64,000 nucleotides of DNA from Archangium violaceum (GTDB taxonomy: Bacteria; Myxococcota; Myxococcia; Myxococcales; Myxococcaceae), in assembly GCF_016859125.1 (NCBI RefSeq), contig NZ_CP069338.1, forward strand, positions 5,705,501-5,769,500, given 5' to 3'. Each line of letters starts with the position of its first letter. Position 1 is the first letter of the stretch. Position numbers and translations under genes: made by a program. A model generated the notes under the pieces. That model was not told where the DNA came from. It ran no database searches and saw only the letters and a list, made by a program, of their open reading frames with translations. Shown one piece after another: positions 16,894 to 26,361 of the stretch.

Positions 16894-19221
16894 CTATTCC
16901 ATCACGAAGCGGGCGTGTTGTGTGGCCTCGGAGCTATCGCCCACCCAGAGATCGTATTGGGTTCCGGGTTCCACCACGCGCGCCGCGCTGGCATCGAGGA
17001 ACGACAGCTCCTGGAACCCCAATTCGAACTCCACGTCACGGGACTCGCCGGGCGTCAACGTGAGACGCTGGAAGCCCACGAGCCGACGCACGGGTTGTGC
17101 GGTGCTGGCACCTCGGATCCGGAGATAGAGCTGCGCCACCACCGTTCCCCGCACCTTGCCCGTGTTGCGAACCTGGGACTTCACGCGCATCACGCCCTGG
17201 CCCCGCTTCTTGACCGTGGCGGCCTTCAGCACGGGGACGCTCAGCACCGGCGGCGAGAAGTCGAAGGTGGTGTAGGAGAGGCCGTAGCCGAAGGGGTAGA
17301 GCGGGCTGTTCTGCTCGTCGATATAGCGGGAGACGTACTTCTCTCCCGTGCTCGTGGGAAGGCGCGTCAGGTCGGCGGTCCCCGCCGGACGCCCGGTGCT
17401 GAGATGGCTGTAGTAGAGCGGCAGCTGCCCGACGCCGCGGGGCAGGCTGACCGGCAGCCGGGCGCTGAAGTTCACGTCGCCAAACAGCAGGTTGGCCACC
17501 GCGTTACCGGCCTCGAGCCCGGGATGCCAGGCCTCCACGATGGCCCTGGCGTGCGCTTGGGCGTTTTCGAGGAGCAGGGGATGGCCATTGAACAGGACCA
17601 GGACGACCGGCTTGCCGGTGGCGGCCAGGGCCTGGAGCAACTGCTCCTGCTCTCCGGGCAGACCGAGTCGGGTACGTGAGGCGGCTTCGCCACTCATCAG
17701 GCTCGCGTCCTCGCCCAGCGCGGCGATCACCACGTCGGAGGCCTCCGCTGCCTTCACGGCCTGCTGGAGGCCGGAAGGGTCATGCGAGAGGATGCCGGTT
17801 CCCTTCGCGTAGAGCAGTTGGGCCTTGCCCTCCAATCGGCGCTCCAGCGCGGCGCGCAGGGTGACGACGTCCCTGGGGTCACCCTTGCCGCTCCAGGCTC
17901 CCAGCATGTCGGCCGCCGAGTCCGCCAGCGGACCGATGAGCGCGATCTTCTGCCCCGAGGAGGAGAGCGGCAGCACCCCTCCCTCGTTCTTCAGCAGGAC
18001 GATGGATTCTTCCGCCACGCGCCGGGCCAGCTCGCGCTTCTCCGCGGTCGCCGAATAGGCCGCGGCCTTCTCGTCCGCATACGGATGCTCGAAGAGCCCC
18101 AGCGCGAACTTGACGCGCAGCACGCGGCGCACGGCCTCGTCCACCACCGCCTGGCTCAGCTTGCCGGAGCGCACCAGCTGTGGAATCCCGGGCCCATAGA
18201 GATGGCTCTCCATGTCCATCTCGACGCCGGCCGTCAGCGCCTTGCGAACGGCCGTTGCCCCGTCCAATGCGATGCCATGGTTCACCAACTCCTGGATCGC
18301 GGTCCAATCACTGACCACGAAACCGTTGAAGCCCCACTCCTTTCTCAGGATGCCGGTCAGGAGCTGGGGATTGGCCGTGGCTGGCACCCCATTGAGCGAA
18401 TTGAAGGCGCTCATCATCGTGGCCGCGCCCTCCTCGACGGCGGCCTGGAAGGGCGGCAGATACACCTGCCGAAGCGTCAGCTCGGACATGTCGACCGTGT
18501 TGTAGTCCCGGCCCGCTTCCGCCGCGCCGTAGGCGGCGAAGTGCTTCACCGAGGCCGCCACCGAGGTGGGGTCCGCCAGCGACCTGCCCTGATAGCCCCG
18601 GACGTAGGCCCGTGCCATGGCGGCCCCCAGGTAGGGGTCCTCTCCCGAGCCCTCGATGATACGGCCCCAGCGGGCGTCACGCGCGATATCGACCATGGGG
18701 GAGAACACCCAGCGGATGCCCTCCGAGGAGGCTTCCGCTCCGGCCATGCGCATGGCCTGCTCCACCAGGGCGGGATCGAAGCTCGACGCCATGGCCAGGG
18801 GGGTCGGGAAGATGGTGCGGTGGCCGTGGATCACATCGAAGCCAAAGAGCAGGGGTATCTTGAGGCGGCTCTGCTCCATCGCGATGCGTTGATAGTGATT
18901 GGTTTCCCGGGCTCCGACCACGTTGAACAGCGAGCCCACGGCTCCGGTGCGCACCAGCGTCTCGTAGTCGTCGCGGCCGGTGCCTGGACCGGTGGGCGTG
19001 CCGGGTGAATATTGAGCGAGCTGGCCGGCCTTTTCCTCGAGCGTCATCCGTCGCAGCAGCTTCTCGACCCGGCGATTCAGTTCGGCCCCAGCCAGCTGCG
19101 TGTTGGACGGCGCTTGGACCGCCCCCGCTCCGAGGGAGAAGAGGAGCGCGACGATTCCGTTGGCTCTCGCGCTTCGCCACAGCGCCTGCCGGATCCGGCC
19201 TCGCCGCTCTCCCACGCTCAT
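16894..19221 (-). CDS. bglX: Glycoside hydrolase family 3 beta-glucosidase, exported
   Basis: 775 aa from ATG at 19221 (AGGA upstream), which supplies a signal-like N-terminus (ANGIVALLFSLGAGAVQA); the longer frame is not needed. Family 3 layout: N-terminal TIM barrel with MTLEEKAGQL, FGFDVIHGHRTIFPTPLA, ARWGRIIEGSGEDPYL, SVKHFAAYGAAEAGRDYN and the nucleophile Asp305 in GFVVSDW; a second alpha/beta domain with VLLKNEGGVLPL, VVIAALGEDASLMSGEAASR and VVLVLFNGHPL; a C-terminal fibronectin III-like domain (VRNTGKVRGTVVAQLYL). This is the architecture of periplasmic BglX, which releases glucose from beta-glucosides. Apparently monocistronic. Confidence 0.93.
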   Translation of the reverse strand: MSVGERRGRIRQALWRSARANGIVALLFSLGAGAVQAPSNTQLAGAELNRRVEKLLRRMTLEEKAGQLAQYSPGTPTGPGTGRDDYETLVRTGAVGSLFNVVGARETNHYQRIAMEQSRLKIPLLFGFDVIHGHRTIFPTPLAMASSFDPALVEQAMRMAGAEASSEGIRWVFSPMVDIARDARWGRIIEGSGEDPYLGAAMARAYVRGYQGRSLADPTSVAASVKHFAAYGAAEAGRDYNTVDMSELTLRQVYLPPFQAAVEEGAATMMSAFNSLNGVPATANPQLLTGILRKEWGFNGFVVSDWTAIQELVNHGIALDGATAVRKALTAGVEMDMESHLYGPGIPQLVRSGKLSQAVVDEAVRRVLRVKFALGLFEHPYADEKAAAYSATAEKRELARRVAEESIVLLKNEGGVLPLSSSGQKIALIGPLADSAADMLGAWSGKGDPRDVVTLRAALERRLEGKAQLLYAKGTGILSHDPSGLQQAVKAAEASDVVIAALGEDASLMSGEAASRTRLGLPGEQEQLLQALAATGKPVVLVLFNGHPLLLENAQAHARAIVEAWHPGLEAGNAVANLLFGDVNFSARLPVSLPRGVGQLPLYYSHLSTGRPAGTADLTRLPTSTGEKYVSRYIDEQNSPLYPFGYGLSYTTFDFSPPVLSVPVLKAATVKKRGQGVMRVKSQVRNTGKVRGTVVAQLYLRIRGASTAQPVRRLVGFQRLTLTPGESRDVEFELGFQELSFLDASAARVVEPGTQYDLWVGDSSEATQHARFVME

Positions 19222-19356
19222 CCCCGAGTCCTTTCGTTCGTTCGTGTGGCGCACCAGTGTAGAGCAGCGGAGCCGTTCGTGGAGCCTGGTCCGCGCTGAC
19301 GCGCCGTGCCCATCGCCGCGCGGCGCGCGCGGGATGTTGAACGACACCCACGTTCC

Positions 19357-20781
19357 TCAGGCCTCCACGCGGACGTAGGCAAAGTCCAGCGGCTTGCCTT
19401 GGATGCCCCGGGTGGGAGGCGCAATCCAGTTCGCCATCTCACCACGCGCCATCACGGCCCGGGCCTGCACGCTCCTCACGGCCGCCCGCTCCTCGGGAGT
19501 GGGCAACCACTCCGCCCTTCGGCGCTCCCACTCCTCCGCCGTCAGGGGAGTGCCCTCCGGCGAGAAGTGGCCGGTTGCCAGCAGGCCCTGGTGGCGGTTG
19601 AAGCGAGGAGACGGCAGCTGCACCCGCTCGCTCAGGCCCTCTTCGGCGAGGACGCGGTTCCAGCGCTCCACCACGCGCTCGCAGTCCTGGATGAAGAGCT
19701 CTCGCAGCACCTCGTTCATCGCCGAGCGCATGGGGACGTCCTGGTAGCGGAACGTGCGGGTCTCCGCATCCCAGGACTCGATGCGATAGGGGCGCTCGGT
19801 TCCATCGTGGTCCTCGAACCTCGCCTCGCGAGGACGCCCCTTCACGCCACCGCTGAAGACCGCGGCTGCCTTGCGGGAGATCTCCGAACCGAACAAGTCC
19901 AACGTCAGCGAGTACCAGAGGTTGAGGTACTTCTGGATGACGGAGAGATCGATTCCCCCCAGCTCTCGAGCACTTCCGTTGGGTGAGCGCCTCATCAGCT
20001 CGGCCGTGCGCCGGAGCACGCGCGCCACGCCCGTCTCACCGACGAACAGGTGGTGGGCCTCCTCGATGGCCATGAAGTGGGCCGTCCGGGAGAGCGGATC
20101 GAACGCGGACTCGGCGGCGGCGAGCAGCTGCATCTTGCCCACCCGGTCCGTGAAGGTCGTGTACATGAAGAAGTGCAGCCAGTCCTCCACCGGGGCGTTG
20201 AACGCATCGAGGATGCGCGGCTGCTCCTGGCTGCCGCTGCTCCGGGCGAGCAACTCCTCGGCGCTGTTCCTGCCCTCCGCGCCGAAGTGGCGGATCAGCA
20301 GGTACACCATCGCCCAGAGGTGGCGGGCCTCTTCCACGTTCACCTGGAGGAGGTTGCGCAGGTCATACAGCGAGGGGCACGTGCGGCCCAGCAGCCGCTG
20401 CTGCTCCACGGAAGCCGGCTCGGCGTCCCCCTGCGTCGCGATGAGCCAGCGCAGGGCGGCGCTCTGCTCCTCGGGAGGCTCCTGCCACACCGGCTGCCCG
20501 CGCAGATCTCCGAAACCGATGGTCCGGTTCCTCTCCGGCTGGGACAGGAAGATGCCCCAGCGGTACTCCGGGAGCCGGACATAGTCGTAGTGCGCCCAGC
20601 CGTTGGGCTCCACGCCGACGGCCGTGCGCAGGTAGACCTCGTGCGACTGGAAGTCGGCGGGGCCCCGCTCCATCCACCACTCCTTGAAGCGCGACTGCCA
20701 GTGCGTCAGCGCTCGCGCCACGGACGGGGATGAGGCCAGATCGACGTTATTCGGGATATACGCATTGCACATGGGAGACAC
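19357..20781 (-). CDS. boxB: Benzoyl-CoA 2,3-epoxidase subunit BoxB
   Basis: 474 aa from GTG at 20781, chosen because GGAGGA lies nine bases upstream and this gives the family's usual length; ATG at 20772 is an alternative. Family segments are unmistakable: YIPNNVDL, YLRTAVGVEPNGWAHYDYV, TQGDAEPASVEQQRLLG, PSLYDLRNLLQVNVEEARHLWAMVYLL, FTDRVGKMQL, EEAHHLFVGETGVARV. Candidate di-iron ligands are E121, E151, H154, D212, E241 and H244. BoxB makes the 2,3-epoxide of benzoyl-CoA in aerobic benzoate breakdown and normally works with the BoxA reductase, followed by BoxC and a CoA ligase. None of these partners is in the window, so it is an orphan here. Confidence 0.93.
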   Translation of the reverse strand: MSPMCNAYIPNNVDLASSPSVARALTHWQSRFKEWWMERGPADFQSHEVYLRTAVGVEPNGWAHYDYVRLPEYRWGIFLSQPERNRTIGFGDLRGQPVWQEPPEEQSAALRWLIATQGDAEPASVEQQRLLGRTCPSLYDLRNLLQVNVEEARHLWAMVYLLIRHFGAEGRNSAEELLARSSGSQEQPRILDAFNAPVEDWLHFFMYTTFTDRVGKMQLLAAAESAFDPLSRTAHFMAIEEAHHLFVGETGVARVLRRTAELMRRSPNGSARELGGIDLSVIQKYLNLWYSLTLDLFGSEISRKAAAVFSGGVKGRPREARFEDHDGTERPYRIESWDAETRTFRYQDVPMRSAMNEVLRELFIQDCERVVERWNRVLAEEGLSERVQLPSPRFNRHQGLLATGHFSPEGTPLTAEEWERRRAEWLPTPEERAAVRSVQARAVMARGEMANWIAPPTRGIQGKPLDFAYVRVEA

Positions 20782-21144
20782 GATGACAGGTCCTCCGGTC
20801 GGGCCAGAGCCCAATCGGGGGACTCGACCCAACCGGAAATTGGTGAACCGGACGCGGATGGGATCTGTCTTGGTCTCTCTGGGCCTGCAATTTCTTGGAA
20901 TTGTTTAGAAACCGCCGGGCATACAGTTCAGGATTACACGACGGTTCCGGGGGACACTGGAACATTCCGGGCCTGACGCAATCAGGTCCGGTTCCGCTCG
21001 TTGGCGCCGACCTCCAGAGGATGGAGTTGCCTGACATCAACCTCATTCCATTGGTATGGGATTGATTGCGCTACCCGGGAATCGAGCTCTCGAATCGGCG
21101 GGGTGGCCGAGTCCTCCGCGCAACGCCCACCAGGAGCCGGCAGG
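20782..21144. other. Intergenic region upstream of boxB
   Basis: 363 bp without a gene. It contains the boxB ribosome-binding site, an imperfect dyad CAATT...AATTG at 20888-20903 that could lie in the boxB promoter, and a short perfect inverted repeat CCTGA-CGCAA-TCAGG at 20972-20986. Nothing else is seen. Confidence 0.5.
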
Positions 21145-22080
21145 TCATGGCATGGCCGCGCTACGAGCGGGAACGAAGAGGAATCCGCGGATGTTCGCGA
21201 TCTTGGACTGGCCCGAGCCCACGATGTAGAGCGTGTGGATTCCGGGGACTGGCGTGACAGAGGAGCTCTGGATGCCTGACCAGGTATCCCATCCGCCCGT
21301 CCCCGTCACGGTGTGCGTTCCGATGAGCTGGCCCGTTGGGCTATTCAGGCGAAGCTCGAGCTGCTGGCCCGCGTATTCATGGGGCGCCGCGACGGTCAGC
21401 CAGACCTGGCTCGCGCCGGTCGAGCCGAAGTCCATTCCCGAGAATTGGATCCAGTCACCGTCATCGAAGTCACTCACGACCTGGGTTCCAGAGGACGTGA
21501 CCAACGTGGTGCCGGACTGATCGTTGTAGTCCCTGGCCCAGATCCCGGACAGGCTGAATGGATTCAGGGTATGTACGGTGCCACTCTTGATGAAGAGCAG
21601 TTGATGGATGTTCCCAACGGCGTTCTTCCCCCTCGCCACGATGTAGACATCGTGCACTCCGGCCACGGGGACGGTGGACCCGTACTGGGTCGTGAAGTTG
21701 TTCCATCCTCCCGTCGAGGAGACATGGAGGACGTCGAGCAGTTGTCCCGTCGGCCTGTCCAGTCTGATTTCGAAGGACCCGCCGACCTCATGGTCCGGGA
21801 GCGCGACGATCAGTTGATAGGAGCTTGGGCCATTGGCCTCGAAGTCCACCTCGGCGAATTTGATCCAATCGCCGTCATCGAAGCTGCCTACAGCCCCCCC
21901 GGCCTCACCGTTGGGTCCCGGGGTGAGCCTGGTACCCGATTGAGCGTCGTAGGTGTTGGCCACGAGGGCCTGGTAATAGGGAGTGCGTGCCGCCAGTGCC
22001 GTACCTGGCAGGAGCTGCACGGCGCTCATGACGAGCCCCAGAGACAACAATCGAGAGAGCTGTCCACGGAAGAGATTCAT
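21145..22080 (-). CDS. Secreted protein with two tandem CBM6-like domains
   Basis: 311 aa from ATG at 22080 (GGAG nine bases upstream; ATG at 22095 also in frame). Signal peptide ending ...LLPGTALAA. Two homologous modules of about 130 residues follow, each with SFDDGDWIKF or DFDDGDWIQF, then a beta-sandwich pattern (RLDRPTGQLL / RLNSPTGQLI, TGGWNN / TGGWDT, GVHDVYIVA / GIHTLYIVG, NIHQLLFIK / NIRGFLFVP). This is the signature of family 6 carbohydrate-binding modules. No catalytic domain is attached, so it is probably a stand-alone secreted polysaccharide-binding protein. Confidence 0.85.
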   Translation of the reverse strand: MNLFRGQLSRLLSLGLVMSAVQLLPGTALAARTPYYQALVANTYDAQSGTRLTPGPNGEAGGAVGSFDDGDWIKFAEVDFEANGPSSYQLIVALPDHEVGGSFEIRLDRPTGQLLDVLHVSSTGGWNNFTTQYGSTVPVAGVHDVYIVARGKNAVGNIHQLLFIKSGTVHTLNPFSLSGIWARDYNDQSGTTLVTSSGTQVVSDFDDGDWIQFSGMDFGSTGASQVWLTVAAPHEYAGQQLELRLNSPTGQLIGTHTVTGTGGWDTWSGIQSSSVTPVPGIHTLYIVGSGQSKIANIRGFLFVPARSAAMP

Positions 22081-22326
22081 GGGTGTGTTCTCCATCTCGG
22101 TCTCGACGTTTCACCTTTGCTGCCGTCGAGGAACTCGTACTCCCCGTAGCAGGGCCGCATGACTGGAGCGTGACTGGGGAGCGCTGGCCGGTCCGTGGAG
22201 CAGGCCGGCAGGCGCCAATGTCCAGGTAGGGGGGAGGGGTTCGAGGTCCCTGGATGTGGGCCTTGCGCACCGCCCGGGGCGCTTTACTCAAGAGGCGTCC
22301 GAACATCTGGGAAAGGAGGTTTCCTC

Positions 22327-22650
22327 GTGCCATCCATCATCTTTCGTAACGGTCCGACGTTTCCCCTTCTCCGGGCCCTGGGTGACTGGCCTTCGCGGTA
22401 CGTCGAGGTCCGCATCGAGGGGCAGGTTCTCTCCATCGTGGCCACGCGCCGTCACGGCATCCTCACGGTCGTGTTCCCCAAGACGCCGGTTGTCTCGTCG
22501 CGCTCCATCCCCGTGCGCGCTGGATGGAATGAGTCCTCGAGGCCCGTGCGCTCGTTGGACCTGGGCACGCTGCCTCGTGAAGAGCGGCGCCCCGGCTTCT
22601 GGCAGCGGGTGAAGGAGTGGCTCATGGGGCCCCGGCGCTCCGCCGTGTAG
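22327..22650 (+). CDS. Small basic protein of unknown function
   Basis: 107 aa from GTG at 22327; the site AAAGGAGG seven bases upstream is among the best in the window and fixes the start. Not recognised. The N-terminal half looks beta-rich (YVEVRIEGQVLSIVATRR, GILTVVFPKTPV), the C-terminal half is Arg/Pro-rich and ends with an amphipathic piece (WQRVKEWLMG). No signal peptide or Cys. Flanked by unrelated genes on the opposite strand. Confidence 0.6.
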   Translation: MPSIIFRNGPTFPLLRALGDWPSRYVEVRIEGQVLSIVATRRHGILTVVFPKTPVVSSRSIPVRAGWNESSRPVRSLDLGTLPREERRPGFWQRVKEWLMGPRRSAV

Positions 22651-22782
22651 GCCCCACGAGTCATACCCCCGGCTGCCTGCGCAGTGGGCTCCGGGGGCTC
22701 CTTCACGCAGCAGGGGCGGAGGCGAGCGTGGAACCTGAGGCCGCGGCGAGGGAGGCGCGGAAGAAGGACGGGGACTGCGCCG

Positions 22783-23544
22783 TCAGTCAGCCAGCGGATC
22801 CTCGAGGATCTCCGGCATCTCGAACGCGTCGAGGATCGGCGGCCAGCGCTCCCAGAACACCGCCCAATTGTACTCCGTGGGCGGTGAGGTGAGGGGATTC
22901 CCATCCCGGTCCGGATGGGCATACGCGTAATCCGCCAACGTCCACTCCAGTGTGCCGAAGTGCACCACGAGCAGTGGCGTCAGCGCCCGCATCAACGCGG
23001 GGCGTGACACCTCGTCCGCGTGTGGCCAGGCCGGCGTGAAGACCGCCTGCACCGTATCGTGCTGCTCGCGCCACGCCAGGTAGTTGTTGGCCATGGCGAT
23101 GAACGCCTCGCGCTCCTGGCGCCCGGGGGTGAGCCGGGCCTGCTCGTAGAGCGCGAAGGCCGCCACCATCAGGCTCCGGCTGTCCATTCCGGGGAAGAGC
23201 GCGTCGAAGGCGTGGGGCCTCGGTGTGTCGAACGCATGGGCGAGCGCGTAGTCGTAGGCGAGCTGGGCTTCCACGGGAGCTGCTCCGGACAGGGAGAACT
23301 CCGCGAGCACGCGCTCCGGAGTCACCGCTCCGGCGGACTGGCGCCATGTCAGGTACGAGGTCGCCGCGCCGCCGATGTCCGTGAAGATGGCCACGTCGCC
23401 CCCGTGCAGCGTGCGCTCCAGCGTGAGCACCACGGCCTCCGCCTTGTCGAGCGGGTTCCATGCCGGTGCGCTCCAGTAGAGCGCGGCCATGCGTGCCGCG
23501 GTGAGGGTGAGAGTGCGGGGAGCCGCGAGCGCCTTGCCGTTCAT
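22783..23544 (-). CDS. Hypothetical protein, start uncertain, possibly 5'-truncated
   Basis: 253 aa from ATG at 23544. No Shine-Dalgarno precedes this ATG, and the 14 codons before it still read like protein (DAAASLAALTTA) up to an in-frame TGA; beyond that TGA the same frame again reads EEGRWQGQPEQ. The gene may therefore have lost its 5' end. The product is mainly alpha-helical, rich in Ala, Trp and Tyr, with YNWAVFWERWPPILDAF near the C-terminus; no signal peptide from this start. I do not recognise the family. Confidence 0.6.
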   Translation of the reverse strand: MNGKALAAPRTLTLTAARMAALYWSAPAWNPLDKAEAVVLTLERTLHGGDVAIFTDIGGAATSYLTWRQSAGAVTPERVLAEFSLSGAAPVEAQLAYDYALAHAFDTPRPHAFDALFPGMDSRSLMVAAFALYEQARLTPGRQEREAFIAMANNYLAWREQHDTVQAVFTPAWPHADEVSRPALMRALTPLLVVHFGTLEWTLADYAYAHPDRDGNPLTSPPTEYNWAVFWERWPPILDAFEMPEILEDPLAD

Positions 23545-23720
23545 CGCCGTGGTGAGCGCGGCGAGCGAGGCGGCCGCATCCCGGGCTCACTGCTCGGGCT
23601 GCCCCTGCCAGCGGCCCTCCTCGGCCCCTCCGCTCCAGCCCTCACCCTCAACACGGCCTCTCTTCCGCCTATGCGCCGCTTACCCAGGTCGCGCGCGAGT
23701 AGCCCTGAGCCCGCGCTGGC

Positions 23721-24746
23721 TCAGCGGTACTTCTCGATGAACTGAGTCACCGCAGTGAGGAATGCCTCGGGCTCCTCGAAGGGTGCCATGTGCGCGGACT
23801 TCTCGAAGATGACGAGGAACTTGTGCTCGGGAGGTGTACCCAGGTTGTCATAGGCGTCGTGCGCCATGGCGACCGGCACCGCGCCGTCGTGCCGCCCCCA
23901 CAGCACGAGTGAGGGGATGGTGATGCGCGAGAGCTTCGGGGACATCTGCAGCGCGTCGTAGAAGGCGTCGTCGGAGAGGATCTTCTCGAGGACGAGACCG
24001 TTGTTCGTGAGCATGGCCCCGAACGAGAAGGGCGAGAAGAGCAGCAGATCCGCGCCAACGCCGGGCGAATTCGACGGATCATGGAAGTAGCCCCCCGCCT
24101 TGGTGCACAGGCGCTGCCATTTCCAGAGGTTGTCGCTGCTCATCCGCGTCCCCTTCATCGACTCGGCCCACTCGGGAACGCCGCGCCACGTGTCCACCTC
24201 CTCGCCCGCTGCCAGCTTCCGCTCGGCGTAGACCTTCACGTAGTCGAGCGCGAAGTCCCAGTTCTTCTGCCAGTCGTGGTTGCCATCCAGGTCGATCCAT
24301 CCGGCCACGCCCTCCTGGTGCTTGAGGAGGTAGGCGGTCCCCAGGGTGCCGCCCCAGCTCGGGCCGAAGAGGAAGAGCTTCTGGACATCATTGCGCTGGC
24401 GAAGCGTGCTGATGACGGCGTGGGTGTCCGCGACGAACTGCTCGAGCGAGAGCGTCTCGGGTGTGGGGTTGCCCTGGGCCACCCCGGTGGCGCGCTGGTC
24501 CCAGTAGACGACGGCGTACTTCTCCTCGAGGGACTCCGTGACGGGCGACACATAGGACATGCTCGAATTGCCAGGGCCTCCGGCGAGCACCACCATGAAG
24601 ACACCGGAGTCCGTGTTGCCACGCACCCACACCGGCAGGTCCGCGCCGGCACTGCGCACGAAGAAGAAATCGCCCTCGGTCTGGAACCGGCCGCAGCCAG
24701 TCAGGAGCGCGGAGAGCAACAGGGCGACGGTCGCGAGGGTTCTCAT
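23721..24746 (-). CDS. Alpha/beta hydrolase lipoprotein (proline iminopeptidase-like, S33)
   Basis: 341 aa. Lipoprotein signal MRTLATVALLLSALLTGC (Cys18). Catalytic features of the alpha/beta-hydrolase fold: oxyanion-hole strand VVLAGGPGNSS, VYWDQRATG, nucleophile Ser130 in GPSWGG, Asp in LWGRHDGAVPV and His in EKSAHMAPFEEP. The AGGPG plus WDQRG-like pattern is that of the S33 prolyl aminopeptidase group, so peptidase or esterase activity in the periplasm is likely, substrate unknown. Its ATG overlaps the TGA of the upstream barrel gene (ATGA), so both are translated as an operon. Confidence 0.85.
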   Translation of the reverse strand: MRTLATVALLLSALLTGCGRFQTEGDFFFVRSAGADLPVWVRGNTDSGVFMVVLAGGPGNSSMSYVSPVTESLEEKYAVVYWDQRATGVAQGNPTPETLSLEQFVADTHAVISTLRQRNDVQKLFLFGPSWGGTLGTAYLLKHQEGVAGWIDLDGNHDWQKNWDFALDYVKVYAERKLAAGEEVDTWRGVPEWAESMKGTRMSSDNLWKWQRLCTKAGGYFHDPSNSPGVGADLLLFSPFSFGAMLTNNGLVLEKILSDDAFYDALQMSPKLSRITIPSLVLWGRHDGAVPVAMAHDAYDNLGTPPEHKFLVIFEKSAHMAPFEEPEAFLTAVTQFIEKYR

Positions 24747-25369
24747 TGGAAGCGGACTCCGAGTTGCACGGCCGCATGGGGCAACAGCCGCTGGTTGAAG
24801 GGGAATTGACCGAAGAGCGTCACGCGGGTGAAGAGGGCAAGCGGGGCCACTCCATTGCGTTGCAGGTCCCAGCCCAGGCCCAGGCTGGCGGTGGGCATGA
24901 GGGCAGGCCTGCCAGCATCCGCGGCCGGCTGCACGGCGCCGTCCGGCGAGACCACATAGGCCGGGCCTTGCAGGAAGGTGTGCAGGTAACCAGCACCGGC
25001 GAGCAGCTCGCCATACAGGCCAAAGGAAGCCGTGAGGCGTCCGCCTACCTCGGCGGAGGCGAAGAGCCCCACGTGGTTGCGCGGGTGGACGTAGCCGCCC
25101 AGATTGCCCGTCAGAACGATGGCACCGCTGCCACCACGGACCAGGCTCAGCTCCGTCCCAACGGTAAGTCCCGGATGAACGAGCGTCTCTCCAAAGTACG
25201 CCACGGTCAGCGGAAGGCGCGTCGGCGACTCATCGGCGCGGGCCGGGGAAGAGAGAAGAGCGGCAGCAGATATCACGGCGGCGAGCGCCAGCCGCACGGA
25301 TGGGCGAGACAGGATGGGCCCGAGACACAGGGGCGTTCCAGCCTGGGTGACGGGTAACTGAAAATCCAT
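24743..25369 (-). CDS. Predicted outer-membrane beta-barrel protein
   Basis: 208 aa from ATG at 25369 with GGAGGA nine bases upstream. An N-terminal signal (LALAAVISAAALLSSPARA) with a longer than usual n-region precedes a chain of alternating amphipathic strands rich in Gly and aromatics (GLFASAEVGGRL, FGLYGELLAGAGYLH, ASLGLGWDL) ending in VQLGVRFQ, with a terminal aromatic-x pattern typical of BAM-assembled barrels. Cotranscribed with the hydrolase lipoprotein downstream, suggesting a shared envelope role. Confidence 0.72.
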   Translation of the reverse strand: MDFQLPVTQAGTPLCLGPILSRPSVRLALAAVISAAALLSSPARADESPTRLPLTVAYFGETLVHPGLTVGTELSLVRGGSGAIVLTGNLGGYVHPRNHVGLFASAEVGGRLTASFGLYGELLAGAGYLHTFLQGPAYVVSPDGAVQPAADAGRPALMPTASLGLGWDLQRNGVAPLALFTRVTLFGQFPFNQRLLPHAAVQLGVRFQ

Positions 25370-25557
25370 GGGTGTTGTTCCTCCTCCCCATGGAACACCG
25401 CGGCCCCGTCAAACCGTCACCGCGCTTGCGCGGAGGGCACAGTCCCCCTTTCCCAGAACGCGAGACGGACCGCCGCATTCTCAATTTCCTCCGCCTCGCG
25501 CGGTCCGGCGTGCGCTCCACCACCCAGCGGTAGCGTCCCAGCCTACGTTCTCGAAGT

Positions 25558-26361
25558 TCAGGGCGAACGGTCGCTTCGGGTGATCGCCTCGATGGCGCCT
25601 TTCATGTGCCGTATGCAGGCCTCCACCTCCTCGGTGCGATTCGTCCAATCGTCCTCGCATTCTCCGAGATAGGCGGCGCGCGCCAGTTCGAGCGCCGGCC
25701 TATGCGCCGGCGGCAGCCGTTCCAGCGCCCATGTCGCGGCGACGTCTTTGGGGAAGATCGCTCCCGTCGCGCGTGTCACCCAGATGCGCGCGAGTGCGAG
25801 CAGGACGTTGCGCTCGTCGCCTTCCCAGGTGTCTTCGCTCGTCCACTGTGCTGTCGTTTCGGCGAGGGCTCGGTTCAAATCGGCCGTGGGAATCGGGTCG
25901 AAGAGTTCAGTCGCGGGCGGTCCGAACAGCGCGACGCTGCGCTGTCTCAGCATGGTGAAGAGTATCGCGAGATCCGGATCGAAGGTCGGCGGCGGAATCC
26001 GCTTCGCCACGAGCTCATCGCGCAACCACTCACCAAACTGGAGATCGCGCCGCGCTGGATACCGCCACGGTTTGATGTCATCAATGACGACCGCGGTCAC
26101 TTCGACCGGCCGGACCCGGTCGCCCCGCTTTGGATCGCCCGAGAGCGCCAACAGTTGCTCGACCAGCCGTACACGCCGGTCGCCGACGATGGGCTGCTTG
26201 ACCGCGAGCAGAATGTCGATATCGCTTTTCGGCCGGAGTCCGCCGTTCATCGCCGAGCCGAAGAGATACATGCCGATGACGTCGTCCCCGAGCAGCCGGG
26301 TGAGCATGTTCTCGACCCGAGAAACCTGCGCGTGAGATGCCGTGTCCAAAGCGGTGTTCAT
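25558..26361 (-). CDS. AadA-like aminoglycoside nucleotidyltransferase, ANT(3'')/ANT(9) type
   Basis: 267 aa from ATG at 26361 (AGGATT nine bases upstream). The nucleotidyltransferase signature GSAMNGGLRPKSDIDILL at 35-52 contains the GS and the catalytic Asp47/Asp49 pair. Downstream segments (VTAVVIDDIKPWRYPARRDLQFGEW, NVLLALARIWVTRATGAIFPKDVAATWALERLP) match the AadA family along its length of about 260 aa. These enzymes adenylylate streptomycin/spectinomycin. Sits alone, without integron or transposon features, so it is best viewed as a chromosomal homologue; actual resistance is not shown by sequence. Confidence 0.88.
   Translation of the reverse strand: MNTALDTASHAQVSRVENMLTRLLGDDVIGMYLFGSAMNGGLRPKSDIDILLAVKQPIVGDRRVRLVEQLLALSGDPKRGDRVRPVEVTAVVIDDIKPWRYPARRDLQFGEWLRDELVAKRIPPPTFDPDLAILFTMLRQRSVALFGPPATELFDPIPTADLNRALAETTAQWTSEDTWEGDERNVLLALARIWVTRATGAIFPKDVAATWALERLPPAHRPALELARAAYLGECEDDWTNRTEEVEACIRHMKGAIEAITRSDRSP

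Noticed and set aside
22256-22612. 118-codon frame overlapping the gene at 22327
   Set aside because: The overlapping GTG start at 22327 has a far better ribosome site and a protein-like product.
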